Source: Lawsonia intracellularis PHE/MN1-00
GTDB taxonomy: Bacteria > Desulfobacterota > Desulfovibrionia > Desulfovibrionales > Desulfovibrionaceae
Direction: 5' to 3'
Length of the DNA: 64,000 bases
Assembly (NCBI RefSeq): GCF_000055945.1
Contig: NC_008014.1
Span: 124,001 to 188,000 of the forward strand
The notes beneath the pieces were generated by a model. It had not been told where the DNA came from and did no database searches. It worked only from the letters and a program-made list of their open reading frames with translations. Shown here piece after piece: positions 1 to 8,208 of this stretch. Made by a program: the position numbers and the translations under genes. Position 1 is the stretch's first letter; each line of letters opens with the position of its first letter.

Positions 1-81
1 GTAGCTGAAAGATTAGATAATGGCTCTTCAAATATCTGGTATGACTCTGCAACAATCATTGATTGTCCTTGGTTGGGATAA
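1..81 (+). CDS. C-terminal end of an upstream prophage gene (partial)
   Basis: The window opens inside a reading frame that runs 26 codons and stops at TAA 79-81. The visible tail ends in the residues IIDCPWLG. Only two bases separate this stop from the ATG of the gp36-like gene, so it belongs to the same phage operon. In Mu order the gene ahead of gp36 belongs to the end of the head module, so a head or decoration protein is the likely identity. That is inferred from position only; too little sequence is present to name the family. Confidence 0.55.
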   Translation, partial: VAERLDNGSSNIWYDSATIIDCPWLG

Positions 82-83
82 CT

Positions 84-533
84 ATGTACGTCCAATATAA
101 AGATCTTCAGACACAGTTTGGCGAAGCAGAAATGCTTGCCTTATGTGGTGATGAAGATGGGAATATAGATATGCCTCGTCTCACAGAGGTTATCAATCAA
201 GCAAGTTCAGAAGCAGATTCATATCTGGGTAAACGTTATATTGTGCCAGTTGAGCCAGTACCACCTGTTCTTCGATTTATAGTAGGAGATATGGTCCGTT
301 ATCGGTTGACCAGTGCAGAAGCTTTGGAGACGTCGTTGATTGTTCAACGATATCAGCAAGCCATAGCATGGCTTATAAAGGTTTCTCAAGGGGAGATTGT
401 ACTGCCTTTACCTACAGTGAATAGTGAAGAGCAAATGGTCGTCATTGACGCTGGTACAAGGCTTTGGAAGGTCACAGGAGCACGGTATAAGAAAGCTCAA
501 GAGACACCATTACCAGCAAGATTGACTATATGA
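84..533 (+). CDS. Mu-like gp36 family protein (DUF1320)
   Basis: This 149-residue protein starts MYVQYKDL. It matches the look of the Mu gp36/DUF1320 family: an N-terminal aromatic segment, then a helical core containing the ADSYLGKRY motif, followed by a run of hydrophobic helices with PPVLRFIVGDMVRYRL. Family members sit at the head-tail boundary of Mu-like phages and are thought to act in neck or tail completion. I chose ATG 84 over an upstream TTG at 63. The ATG directly follows the preceding stop and has GGGA about seven bases upstream, whereas the longer form would overlap that gene. The gp37 gene follows 22 bases downstream on the same strand, as in Mu. Confidence 0.85.
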   Translation: MYVQYKDLQTQFGEAEMLALCGDEDGNIDMPRLTEVINQASSEADSYLGKRYIVPVEPVPPVLRFIVGDMVRYRLTSAEALETSLIVQRYQQAIAWLIKVSQGEIVLPLPTVNSEEQMVVIDAGTRLWKVTGARYKKAQETPLPARLTI

Positions 534-555
534 GCATAGCATATATGGAGTCTAT

Positions 556-1200
556 ATGTTGTCACAGATAGAAGATGCAATGATTACTTGTATCACCAAG
601 GCACAGTTACCATATTTGCGATTTGTGGGTTCATATGGTGGCGAGTTTGATGGAGAAGTTCCTCATGTTGTGCGCTCACTTCCAGGTATATGGCTAGCTT
701 TCAAAGGAGAGAGTGCACCAGTTGCTGTAGATGTAACGCATGAGCGATACAAAGTAGAAGCACGGTTATTGTTGCTTGTAGCAGCTCGAGGCATCCGTAA
801 TGAGGCAGATAGCCGTCATAGTACAAAGATCCATGTAGGAACATATCAAATGTTGGCAGATATGCGGTCAATCTTTGCATTTAGAGATCTTGGGATTAAT
901 TCAGTAGAATGTTTAGTCCCAGGAGAAACAACAAGTCTCTTTAATGGGAAGACAAAACAACAGGGCCTATCTGTTTTTGCTCAAGAGTGGATTGTACCAT
1001 ATGGTTTTTACGTTCGTGAACCTGGGAAGCGCCAATTAGATGAACCATATTCAGGCTATCTTATGCCAGAAGGGACAATGATAGGCAATACTCAGGTTCC
1101 ATACTTGCCTCCCCTGCAAAGATTGAAACTTTGCTATTATATAGGTGGAGAAGAGGAAGCATGTGATCAGGCTCTTCTTGAAAAAGGACGTACTTTATAA
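556..1200 (+). CDS. Mu-like gp37 family protein (DUF1834)
   Basis: A 214-residue protein in the position of Mu gp37, between gp36 and the tail sheath. It shows family features: an N-terminal helix (MLSQIEDAMI), a central hydrophobic core (ARLLLLVAARGIRNEADSR) and a C-terminal extension after the PYGFYV strand. The family is considered a tail-terminator or neck component; that is family knowledge, not visible here. ATG 556 has GGAG at 547-550. Mu has a tiny gene (gp38, DUF2635) next. The 77 bases before the sheath start contain no convincing version of it. Confidence 0.78.
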   Translation: MLSQIEDAMITCITKAQLPYLRFVGSYGGEFDGEVPHVVRSLPGIWLAFKGESAPVAVDVTHERYKVEARLLLLVAARGIRNEADSRHSTKIHVGTYQMLADMRSIFAFRDLGINSVECLVPGETTSLFNGKTKQQGLSVFAQEWIVPYGFYVREPGKRQLDEPYSGYLMPEGTMIGNTQVPYLPPLQRLKLCYYIGGEEEACDQALLEKGRTL

Positions 1201-1277
1201 ACAACACCGCTTGATTAAGCGGTAGATATAACTATCGGGACAGTTTTTAGGTTTTGAGCCCGAAAAAAGGAAAAGCT

Positions 1278-2693
1278 ATGGCAAGTCCAAATATTCAATT
1301 TGACGCTATTCCTGTCAACATACGTAAACCAGGAAAGTATTTTGAGTTTAATACACGACTGGCTGTACGGACCCTCCCAGGTAATCCTCAGTCTTTACTT
1401 ATTATTGCACAGCAAACCGGAACAGAGCCATGCGAGCCAAGACGGATTTTTGATGCAGATACTGCAGGGTTATTATTTGGTTTTGGTTCACAAATCCATT
1501 CAATGGTTTTGGCTGCCATGCATGCAAATCCATATCTTGATCTTACCGTGTTGCCATTAGCAGATCCTGAAAGTGGTTTAGCTGCAACAGCAGTAGTAAC
1601 ACCTAGTGGAGAAGCACAAAGTGCTGGCGTTGTAAGTATTACTATTGCTGGAAAGACAGTTTCTATGGCTCTTGCTAAAGATGATACACCTTCAGACTGC
1701 GCTGTGACACTTGCCCAAGCTGTAAATCTTGTTGAAGAACTCCCTGTAGTTGCTTCTGTAACAGAGTCAGGGGTATTAACACTTACGGCTAAGAATAAAG
1801 GGACATGTGGCAATGGTATTACAGTGTCTGTGCAGTCTTCTGTCCCTGGGATGAAATGCACATTGACACCTATGAGTGGTGGACAAGGTGAACCTGATTT
1901 TCAAGCAGCATTAGCTAAAGTCTTTTCAGGAGATTATACAATTTATTGTGTTGGGACAACACAATCAGAACATCTTAAAGCATTGAGCGATCATTTAGCA
2001 TCTATGGGTGCTCCTTTAGAACAACGAGGGGCTATAGGTGTGTACGCTTTTGCAGGGACACTAGAGGATGCTATTACATTAGCTGAATCTACGAATAGCG
2101 GACGTCTCACAGGTGCTGTATTACCAGGGACCCCATCGTTATCATATGAGGTGGCAGCTTCTTATGCTGCAACAATTGCTTCAGAAGAAGATCCAGCTCG
2201 TCCGTTAAATGGATTAACCCTTAAAGGTATTATTCCATCCCCAATAAGTCAGCGTCTTTCACGCACACAGCAAGAAGTAGCTTTGAAAAGTGGTGTTACA
2301 CCTCTTGAAGTAGGTACTGGTGAAGTTGTTTCTATTGTCCGAGCTATTAGTACATATACCAAGAATAGTGAAGGTTCTCCTGATAGTGCACTACTTGATA
2401 TTACAACCATTCGGACATTGGATTATTTACGTAAAGCTATACGTGAACGTATGAGTCTAAGATTCCCAAGAGAAAAACTTTCTACACGGACATTACCAAA
2501 AGTTCGTAGTGAAGTTTTGGATGTCTTGCGGAAGATGGAAGAGTTAGAAATTCTTGAAGAAGTAGCCAGTAATGCAGAGGGTGTTATTGTTGAAAGGGAT
2601 ATTGAAGATCCAAATCGTTTAAATGCCCGTATTCCTGCTGATGTAGTCAATGGTTTACACATTTTTGCAGGCAGAATTGATTTAATACTATAA
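1278..2693 (+). CDS. Tail sheath protein (Mu gpL-like), contractile tail
   Basis: A 471-residue contractile tail sheath protein of the Mu gpL family. The N terminus has PNIQFDAIPVNIRKPGKYFE, typical of Mu-type sheaths. The middle contains an inserted beta-rich domain (about residues 100-200). The C-terminal half carries the conserved SRTQQEVALKSGVTPL segment and ends in HIFAGRIDLIL. I took ATG 1278, which has AAGGAAA about 8 bases upstream, over an in-frame TTG at 1254. The gene is intact and full length. It implies a contractile myovirus-type tail. A 262-base gap to the tube gene follows, which is unusual because sheath and tube genes are normally adjacent. Confidence 0.92.
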   Translation: MASPNIQFDAIPVNIRKPGKYFEFNTRLAVRTLPGNPQSLLIIAQQTGTEPCEPRRIFDADTAGLLFGFGSQIHSMVLAAMHANPYLDLTVLPLADPESGLAATAVVTPSGEAQSAGVVSITIAGKTVSMALAKDDTPSDCAVTLAQAVNLVEELPVVASVTESGVLTLTAKNKGTCGNGITVSVQSSVPGMKCTLTPMSGGQGEPDFQAALAKVFSGDYTIYCVGTTQSEHLKALSDHLASMGAPLEQRGAIGVYAFAGTLEDAITLAESTNSGRLTGAVLPGTPSLSYEVAASYAATIASEEDPARPLNGLTLKGIIPSPISQRLSRTQQEVALKSGVTPLEVGTGEVVSIVRAISTYTKNSEGSPDSALLDITTIRTLDYLRKAIRERMSLRFPREKLSTRTLPKVRSEVLDVLRKMEELEILEEVASNAEGVIVERDIEDPNRLNARIPADVVNGLHIFAGRIDLIL

Positions 2694-2834
2694 TAAGCTG
2701 TCATTAACTATCATTAGCAGTTAACTGACTATAGAATAATGCGAAAATATAGCCCATTTTATAACATGATGTAAGAAAAAGACAGTATAATTGGATAGTA
2801 AGGGTGTGTTGTTGACTTCTAGTGATAGTAGTTC

Positions 2835-2867
2835 TGAATGGTACTAAATTTTTTTTAGTACCATTCA
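2835..2867. repeat. Perfect 14-bp inverted repeat between sheath and tube genes
   Basis: TGAATGGTACTAAA at 2835-2848 pairs perfectly with TTTAGTACCATTCA at 2854-2867 around a five-T loop. It lies in the 262-base non-coding gap 2694-2955, where I see no gene. There is no T-run after either arm, so it is not a standard intrinsic terminator. An mRNA-processing hairpin or a relic of an inserted element are options. Confidence 0.8.
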
Positions 2868-2955
2868 AAAAAATGAAAAGAACTTAAGTAAGATAAAGAG
2901 ATATTTGTTCATAACGATGCTTTCAGGGAAATGGATCAGTCTAAAGGAGTGAAAA

Positions 2956-3345
2956 ATGGCATTACAGCAATATGTGGGAGCAATTATACTTGAAGTGGAT
3001 GGCCAAGAGGTTGAATGTACCGCTTTTTCTCCAACAATTACAACAGGTCGTATTCCTGTACGTACAATGAATAGAAATGGTAAGATTGCTGGTTATGCTT
3101 CTGGCGTCATGGAATATGAGTTAAAGGTAGAAGTTCCTGTTGTATCTGACAATCAGATTCGTTGGGATGGAGTTACTGGTGCAAAATTAGTTATTTATCC
3201 AGCAAAGGATGTAACAAATGCTGCTGGACAAGGACGTATTGCTTATACAGGGTGTGTCGTTACATCTGTTGGTGAAGCATATAAAGTTGAAGGAGAGGCA
3301 AGACGGACAATTTCTTTGTTCGCAACAGATATGATTGAGGAATAA
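2956..3345 (+). CDS. Tail tube protein (Mu gpM-like)
   Basis: A 129-residue protein placed directly after the sheath, of the Mu gpM tail-tube family. Such proteins form the rigid inner tube through which DNA passes. The sequence is beta-rich with the tube-type motif GVMEYELKVEVPVV and ends DMIEE. ATG 2956 is preceded by AAGGAG at ideal spacing. Length agrees with the family (about 115-130 residues) and no lesion is visible. The stop overlaps the ribosome-binding region of the downstream chaperone gene, indicating coupled translation. Confidence 0.85.
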   Translation: MALQQYVGAIILEVDGQEVECTAFSPTITTGRIPVRTMNRNGKIAGYASGVMEYELKVEVPVVSDNQIRWDGVTGAKLVIYPAKDVTNAAGQGRIAYTGCVVTSVGEAYKVEGEARRTISLFATDMIEE

Positions 3346-3346
3346 T

Positions 3347-3670
3347 ATGGAAATAAGCGGTCAGTTGGAAATTGGATACCAAGATGATCAAGGATGTTTT
3401 CATAAAACCTTTACTATGCGATTAGCTACACTTGAAGATATTGAAAAGGCTATTGAAGCAGCAGGAATAGGTGCATCGACAGCACGAATCCGTCGTTATG
3501 AATGGGCAAGAACGTTAACACAACTTGGTTCATTTAAGGATGAGGCAATTACTCCTGAAATGTTAGCTACTCTTGCTTCGACAGAGTTTGGTATCCTTGA
3601 GGATGCACAGGAAACACTAAGGGGAAAGCTAAAAGCCGTGAGCAATGCCTCAAAGAATACAGAGTGTTAG
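3347..3670 (+). CDS. Tail assembly chaperone (Mu gp41-like), unshifted form
   Basis: A 107-residue protein in the gp41 slot between tube and tape measure. Tail assembly chaperones bind the tape-measure protein during tail assembly. The ATG at 3347 has GAGGA immediately upstream, so I prefer it to an in-frame TTG at 3335. The body contains the helical segment MRLATLEDIEKAIEAAG followed by RYEWARTLTQLG. Near the end it crosses GGGAAAG at 3622-3628, placed as X XXY YYZ in this frame. The short form terminates at TAG after SKNTEC. Confidence 0.8.
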   Translation: MEISGQLEIGYQDDQGCFHKTFTMRLATLEDIEKAIEAAGIGASTARIRRYEWARTLTQLGSFKDEAITPEMLATLASTEFGILEDAQETLRGKLKAVSNASKNTEC

Positions 3671-3816
3671 AGCTTTGCTTACGGCAAATGGGTTTTAGCT
3701 TATCTGAGATTCGTTCTATGTCAGTCCAAGAAGCAGAGGGATTTCTTGAATGCAGACACCAACAAGTCAGACAGCAAAAAATGCCAACAACCTATCTAAG
3801 CTTGCGGCAACGATAG
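3347..3816 (+). CDS. Tail assembly chaperone, predicted -1 frameshift extension
   Basis: Slipping one base back at GGGAAAG (3622-3628) moves translation into an open frame that runs to TAG 3814-3816, adding about 62 residues rich in Gln, Arg and Glu (for example RVLELCLRQMGFSLSEIR). The junction reads RGKAKSREQ. Tail chaperones of many dsDNA phages are made as such a pair, G and G-T in lambda, and lambda uses this same heptamer. Mu itself is reported to use a different shift, so the -1 assignment here is inferred from the sequence. The extension overlaps the start of the next small gene. Confidence 0.7.
3622..3628 (+). promoter_or_regulatory. Slippery heptamer GGGAAAG for -1 ribosomal frameshifting
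   Basis: The heptamer is in the correct phase relative to the chaperone frame (codons AGG GGA AAG). It lies about 40 bases before the zero-frame stop, and the -1 frame is open beyond it for about 190 bases. This is the same heptamer as the lambda G/T site. I did not identify a definite downstream pseudoknot. Confidence 0.7.
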
Positions 3817-3896
3817 GATCTATTGTTAGTATGCTACTTATAATCCTAGTTTTGTTTTTGGTAATGGATGGGATACTTCTGTGGTTTTTGTGTTAA
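3750..3896 (+). CDS. Small membrane-spanning ORF, possible tape-measure N-terminal remnant
   Basis: A 48-codon ORF beginning MQTPTSQTAKNANNLSK and containing one strongly hydrophobic segment (IVSMLLIILVLFLVMDGILL) before TAA at 3894. AGAGGGA lies about nine bases ahead of the ATG, and the start overlaps the end of the frameshifted chaperone, exactly where a tape-measure gene should begin. A full tape measure of several hundred residues is absent. I infer a truncated tape measure or a small phage membrane protein; it is not recognised by family. Confidence 0.45.
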   Translation: MQTPTSQTAKNANNLSKLAATIGSIVSMLLIILVLFLVMDGILLWFLC

Positions 3897-3922
3897 CATA
3901 GTGTAGGTTAGGTGAAGAGAAT

Positions 3923-4792
3923 ATGAAGAATACTAATGCGTTAGACACTATTACTCTTATGGATGAAAACCAAAAAGAAGATGCCAAGTTACATCCAGGT
4001 TCTGCATTGGATATAGAGAGAGTCGTTGCTAAACAATATTTCCCATTACCTATAGAAGATTATAGTGATGTCCCTTTTGAGAGAATAGAGAATACACAGC
4101 CCTCAGATTTTGGAGATGCAACAATACATAATAAATATAATAAGCAAGTAAAAGAAGCATCTTTCATTAATACAGAAACCTATAGCAGGGTGAGTTCTCT
4201 TTCTTCAGAACCATTGAGAAATGTTGTCCCACGTTTTTCTTTTGACTTTTCTACATCTATGGATGGTAGTGGTTATATAAAAGAGAGCAGGTTATCTCCA
4301 TATAAAGAATATCCACAATTAGCACCAACACCATTATTGTATAATGAGGTATCTATGGTGCAGGCCACAACAGAGAATACTACTAACTCACAACATCCAT
4401 TATTTACTGAACAACAATGCCAGCTCCCGCAGGTAACTACTAGTCCACAGATAGCGTTAGTTATGCCTCATGAAGAACTTGACTATGTTCCCATAAGTAA
4501 GAACTCCTCAATGATTGGTAATAATATAGATTACACTACATTAAAGAGTTCTTTTTTTTCACAGGAAGATAGAATAGTTGATAAATATACTAGTGATAGA
4601 GACAAAGAGAATTTTATTCCTTTTTTATCTCAAACACAAAATACAAATACCTTGTTTGAAGATATAGAACAATCATCTAATACAGATGCATTGGAACAGC
4701 AAATACATTTAATGACAACTATAGAAATTGATGGACAAGTATTAGGTGAATTTTTTGAACGCTATATCTCTAACCAATCATTACGAACCTAG
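3923..4792 (+). CDS. Unrecognised 289-residue protein in the tape-measure slot
   Basis: I do not recognise this protein. It is Ser/Thr/Asn/Gln/Glu-rich, without membrane segments, signal peptide or obvious fold, and looks largely disordered. It occupies the place of the Mu tape-measure gene (gp42) between the gp41 and gp43/N homologues. Its last 35 residues include TTIEIDGQVLGEFFERYI, which resembles the short conserved tail that ends many tape-measure proteins. It could therefore be the remodelled C-terminal remnant of a tape measure, or an unrelated gene that replaced it. ATG 3923 has AGGTGAAGAGA upstream. The coding sequence is intact. Confidence 0.6.
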   Translation: MKNTNALDTITLMDENQKEDAKLHPGSALDIERVVAKQYFPLPIEDYSDVPFERIENTQPSDFGDATIHNKYNKQVKEASFINTETYSRVSSLSSEPLRNVVPRFSFDFSTSMDGSGYIKESRLSPYKEYPQLAPTPLLYNEVSMVQATTENTTNSQHPLFTEQQCQLPQVTTSPQIALVMPHEELDYVPISKNSSMIGNNIDYTTLKSSFFSQEDRIVDKYTSDRDKENFIPFLSQTQNTNTLFEDIEQSSNTDALEQQIHLMTTIEIDGQVLGEFFERYISNQSLRT

Positions 4793-5104
4793 TATCTATA
4801 TATTGAATGTAACTATTTTTTTATCTATATAAAAAAATTTTTTTATATATTTATATTATTTCCCAAATTATAGTAATAAAATGTACCTTTTTTATTTTTT
4901 TAGTACACAAAAATAATACTATAGAGTTATACATTTCATATGAAAACAATCTTAAAAAAAATAGGATACGTTTAATAGTAAATATTAAGGATAGTATAGT
5001 AGATAATTATTTTTTATTATAATGATGTATCCTATTTTGGTTGATTGAAATAATGATAGAGTAACTATTGTGTTGTGGTGAAGCTCTTTGGAGGTTGTCG
5101 ATAG
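4793..5104. other. Gene-free AT-rich gap inside the tail operon
   Basis: These 312 bases have no supportable gene. They contain a perfect A/T palindrome of 24 bases at 4826-4849 built of seven A then seven T flanked by TATAT arms, followed by very AT-rich sequence. It may act as a weak terminator or may be decayed tape-measure DNA. Confidence 0.6.
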
Positions 5105-6370
5105 ATGGGTTGGAATACAGATTTACTTGATGCACAATTTAGAGGCATTCCTTTTTATGTACAATCAATTACAGATAAAGGTAGTAAGTCTTTAGTTGTG
5201 CATGAATATCCATATCGTTCAGGTGGAGCCGTGGAAGATATGGGCAGTTCAGCAAGAACTATCCCTATTCGTGCTATTTTTTGGGGAGAGAATTATCTTA
5301 GCAATCTCCAAAAGCTTATTGAAGCACTAGAACAACCAGGACCAGGAGAGCTTATACATCCAGTTTTTGGGAGTGTAACTGTTGTTATTAAAACATGGCA
5401 GATTGATCATACAGCACAACATCCTGATTATGCAGAAGTTGTATTTGAAGCTATTGTTTCAGCATTAGATACAAATTTTTTTACACATACTACACAAAGA
5501 ACACAGGCAGAACAATCGTCTCTTACTGCTAAAAATGCTGCTACAGTCTTATTAGAGCATTCATCTCAACATGTAACTAGGCATATCCAAACAAACTTTA
5601 CATCACCTAGAGTACAATCTCAGACAATGCAACTATTAATGGACATATTAGATTTTTATGATCCATCGGGTGATGTGCCACGTTCAACTACTATTTTTGT
5701 TTTGCATCCAGAAGCATATCTTGCTGAACTTCTTGCTGTTCAAAAGGCTATCTTAGAACATATCCCAGTGTCATCAGTAATGAAAGGATTTCCTTATTGG
5801 TCTGATTGTTTCCCAAAAATTACACCAAGTTGTGGAATGAAAACGTTTGAATACAATGAAAAGTATCCTACAGGAGTAGGTAATTGCAGTGTTCAATGGA
5901 CGTCTAATGGAAGTCCAGGAGTACATCCTCAAGTGCCTTCTTTAGCTATTCCTCCTAATAGTACTATAGAGAAATACGTTGTTCAGGATGAAATAGCCTC
6001 AGGGTGCGATGTAAGTATGTCTTCTCAACATATCATAGCTATAGGTATTATATTACACGTGATACTGAGTCAGACAGCTTTAGCTATTCTTACAGCAAGT
6101 CAATTGTTTTTGGATGAGTGTACTACCCCCACCCTTACACCTCTTCAACTTGATACAATTGTAGGTAATATTCGTGCACGTATTCAAGATTGTCTTGTTG
6201 CAGTCAGAAAGAATGTTCCAACACAAGATGTCCATGGGTTTTCAGAACCATTAAGAACAGCTGCAGAAGCTATTCAGTCACTTGGGACAATAGCTCTCAA
6301 TATACGTCCACCATTGATCACATATACTGTTCAGCATGAGGAGAGCCTTCATTTATTTATTAGCACATAG
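5105..6370 (+). CDS. DNA circularization / tail protein (Mu gp43, gpN-like), C-terminally frameshifted
   Basis: The N-terminal ~120 residues match the DNA-circularization N-terminal domain (MGWNTDLLDAQFRGIPFYV, then GGAVEDMGSSARTIPIRAIF) of Mu gpN-type tail and baseplate proteins. The frame ends with ITYTVQHEESLHLFIST, the beginning of a LysM-like repeat that breaks off abruptly. The missing remainder (LLAHRLYGDYKRAREIL and onward) is present in another frame directly downstream. Deleting one copy of the tandem TTTA in CATTTATTTATTAGC would restore a continuous domain. The gene is thus probably disrupted by a 4-base duplication, unless the array permits translational slippage. GGAGG precedes the ATG. 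Confidence 0.82.
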   Translation: MGWNTDLLDAQFRGIPFYVQSITDKGSKSLVVHEYPYRSGGAVEDMGSSARTIPIRAIFWGENYLSNLQKLIEALEQPGPGELIHPVFGSVTVVIKTWQIDHTAQHPDYAEVVFEAIVSALDTNFFTHTTQRTQAEQSSLTAKNAATVLLEHSSQHVTRHIQTNFTSPRVQSQTMQLLMDILDFYDPSGDVPRSTTIFVLHPEAYLAELLAVQKAILEHIPVSSVMKGFPYWSDCFPKITPSCGMKTFEYNEKYPTGVGNCSVQWTSNGSPGVHPQVPSLAIPPNSTIEKYVVQDEIASGCDVSMSSQHIIAIGIILHVILSQTALAILTASQLFLDECTTPTLTPLQLDTIVGNIRARIQDCLVAVRKNVPTQDVHGFSEPLRTAAEAIQSLGTIALNIRPPLITYTVQHEESLHLFIST

Positions 6371-6494
6371 ACTATATGGTGATTATAAGCGTGCTAGAGA
6401 GATCCTCCATTTAAATCCACAGATATATGATCCAAATTTTCTTCCTGCTGGACAGGAACTCCTTATTTATGCAGCCGATGGGAACACTGTATGA
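6336..6494 (+). pseudogene. Displaced LysM-like C-terminal fragment of the gpN homologue
   Basis: This frame encodes LLAHRLYGDYKRAREILH followed by LNPQIYDPNFLPAGQELL and IYAADGNTV. It is a typical LysM/tail-protein-X domain ending next to the gpP start (GTATGA overlap). An ATG at 6336 would give a 52-residue product. The part before LLAHRL in this frame is only the shifted reading of the upstream gene, so I read it as the amputated end of the gpN homologue, not an independent tail protein X gene. Confidence 0.75.
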
Positions 6495-7522
6495 ATACAG
6501 TAACAACTATTCGTGATGTTTGTCCTACCTTGTGTGTTGCTGGTCATATGCATAGAGACTGGTTACGATATTCAGTGGATTCAGGTTTCTTTACTCCTGC
6601 TGATGGATGGAGTGTAAGTCTTGGTCTTCCAGATGGTAAACTCCCTTCATGGCTTGCATTATGGGCTGAAGTAGAACTTGCTTTTGATGGAATTGTTGCA
6701 TTAACAGGACGTATTGATCATATCCGTCATAGTGTGAACACTAAAGGACACTCTTTGGAACTTGCTGGACGTGATAAAGCAGGGATACTCCTAGATTGTT
6801 CAGCGCCTATTTTTGTTACACAACAGATAACGCTTCCTGAGTTGATTGCTACTGTTGTAAGACCGTTAGGGATTGATACTATCGATGTTGATACACTTTC
6901 AACTTTATTGTTTCAGAAAAGTACAGTAGAGCCAGGAATGACAGCATGGGAAGCTATTCAGGATGCTGCATCAGCTAATGGATTATGGCCATGGTTTACT
7001 CCAGATGGAACGCTAAAGATTGCTCGTCCAGATTATTCAAAAGCACCTGTCGCTTGTTTAAACCTTAGATGTTCAGGCGTAGGTAATAATGTCCTTGAAT
7101 TAAGTGTAACCTATGATATCAGTAAGCAATACTCTACTGTAACTGCTCTTTCTCAATCTCAAGGGAATGAAATTTCACAGGCAATACCTATCCTTAAATC
7201 TGTTGCTACAGATTCAGACACACCATCTCGTCCATTAGTTCTCAGGAAAGGACATATTGATAATACACAGTTTTTAACAAACATAGCAGAGAATATTATT
7301 CATGAAGGGAAACTTTGTAGTGTTACAGTGATGGCAAAAGTTCAGGGGCATTTTGTTGAGCCTGGAGTATTATGGGAACCAGGACAACGAGTTACTATTT
7401 TTAGTGAACCTCATGAAATAGATGAAACGTTTTTTCTTACAAAGAGAACATTTATAGGTGGTCGCTTTGGAACGTTTACACTGTTGAAGTTACAGCAAGA
7501 CAATGTATGGTTGAGTACATAG
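6491..7522 (+). CDS. Baseplate hub protein (Mu gp44/gpP-like)
   Basis: A 343-residue protein of the Mu gpP family, equivalent to the gp27/gpD hub that joins the tail tube to the central spike. Visible features are the N-terminal beta domain (VSLGLPDGKLPSWLALWAEV), a GRIDHIRHSVN strand pair, the ELAGRDKAGILLDCSAP segment characteristic of these hubs, and the linker region GMTAWEAIQDAASANGLWPW. ATG 6491 overlaps the preceding LysM frame by four bases (ATGA), a translational-coupling arrangement. Intact and of normal length; the spike gene follows 63 bases later. Confidence 0.85.
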   Translation: MNTVTTIRDVCPTLCVAGHMHRDWLRYSVDSGFFTPADGWSVSLGLPDGKLPSWLALWAEVELAFDGIVALTGRIDHIRHSVNTKGHSLELAGRDKAGILLDCSAPIFVTQQITLPELIATVVRPLGIDTIDVDTLSTLLFQKSTVEPGMTAWEAIQDAASANGLWPWFTPDGTLKIARPDYSKAPVACLNLRCSGVGNNVLELSVTYDISKQYSTVTALSQSQGNEISQAIPILKSVATDSDTPSRPLVLRKGHIDNTQFLTNIAENIIHEGKLCSVTVMAKVQGHFVEPGVLWEPGQRVTIFSEPHEIDETFFLTKRTFIGGRFGTFTLLKLQQDNVWLST

Positions 7523-7585
7523 TGAGATATTCAAAAAGATGGTAGATTATAATAGTACCATGTATCACAAAAAAAAGGAATCTTT

Positions 7586-8182
7586 ATGTCTTTTTATGAT
7601 GCAGTGAACAAGCAAATTAATAAAGCACTTGTTGCTGTAAGACTTCCATTTCGTGCCCGTTTGACAAAACTTCAGACAAAAACACCATTGCAACTTGTAC
7701 AGGGAGAAGGTCTTTCACAAGAACAACTACAATCTGTAGAACTTCTGCAACAGTTTGGGTTTACGTCAGGTGTCCCCATAGACTCTCAATTAATTGTTCT
7801 TCCAATAGGGGGAAAGACTGTTCATTCAGTTATCATTGCAACAGAAAATACAGCATTTCGTGTCCATGTTGAACATGGTGAAACAGCTATTTACAATCAA
7901 TGGGGAGCAAAGGTTGTTCTTAAAAAAGAAAAGATTGTTGAAATCGACTGTGAACAACTTCAAATTAAGGCAACAAAAGGTATCACAATGCAGACAGAGT
8001 CATTTTCTCTCTCTGCGTCTGAAGCAAAGATGAAGACAAATCTTCATGTTGAAGGAGATGTCTCTCTATCAGGTAAGCTAGAATCAGATGGCGATCAGGT
8101 TGCTGCAGGGATTTCTCTTTTACAGCATACACATGGTGGTGTGGAGTCAGGAGGCTCAAATACTCAACCTCCCTCTAAGTAA
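7586..8182 (+). CDS. Baseplate spike protein (Mu gp45-like)
   Basis: A 198-residue Mu gp45-type spike. The N terminus is the OB-fold-like base. The middle is a series of short beta repeats (EIDCEQLQIKATKGITMQTE) expected to form a trimeric beta-helix. The C terminus carries HTHGG at about residues 181-185, the His-X-His motif that binds iron at the membrane-piercing apex in this family. The gene is intact with AAAGGA ahead of the ATG. An intrinsic terminator follows, so transcription of this half of the tail operon appears to end here although Mu gp46-gp48 should come next. Confidence 0.87.
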   Translation: MSFYDAVNKQINKALVAVRLPFRARLTKLQTKTPLQLVQGEGLSQEQLQSVELLQQFGFTSGVPIDSQLIVLPIGGKTVHSVIIATENTAFRVHVEHGETAIYNQWGAKVVLKKEKIVEIDCEQLQIKATKGITMQTESFSLSASEAKMKTNLHVEGDVSLSGKLESDGDQVAAGISLLQHTHGGVESGGSNTQPPSK

Positions 8183-8208
8183 GTGTGGGGTGGGGACAAA
8201 GATACAAT

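Noticed and set aside
1388-1861. 157-codon minus-strand frame inside the sheath gene
   Set aside because: It is the antisense shadow of the tail sheath gene, which has family motifs and a ribosome-binding site.
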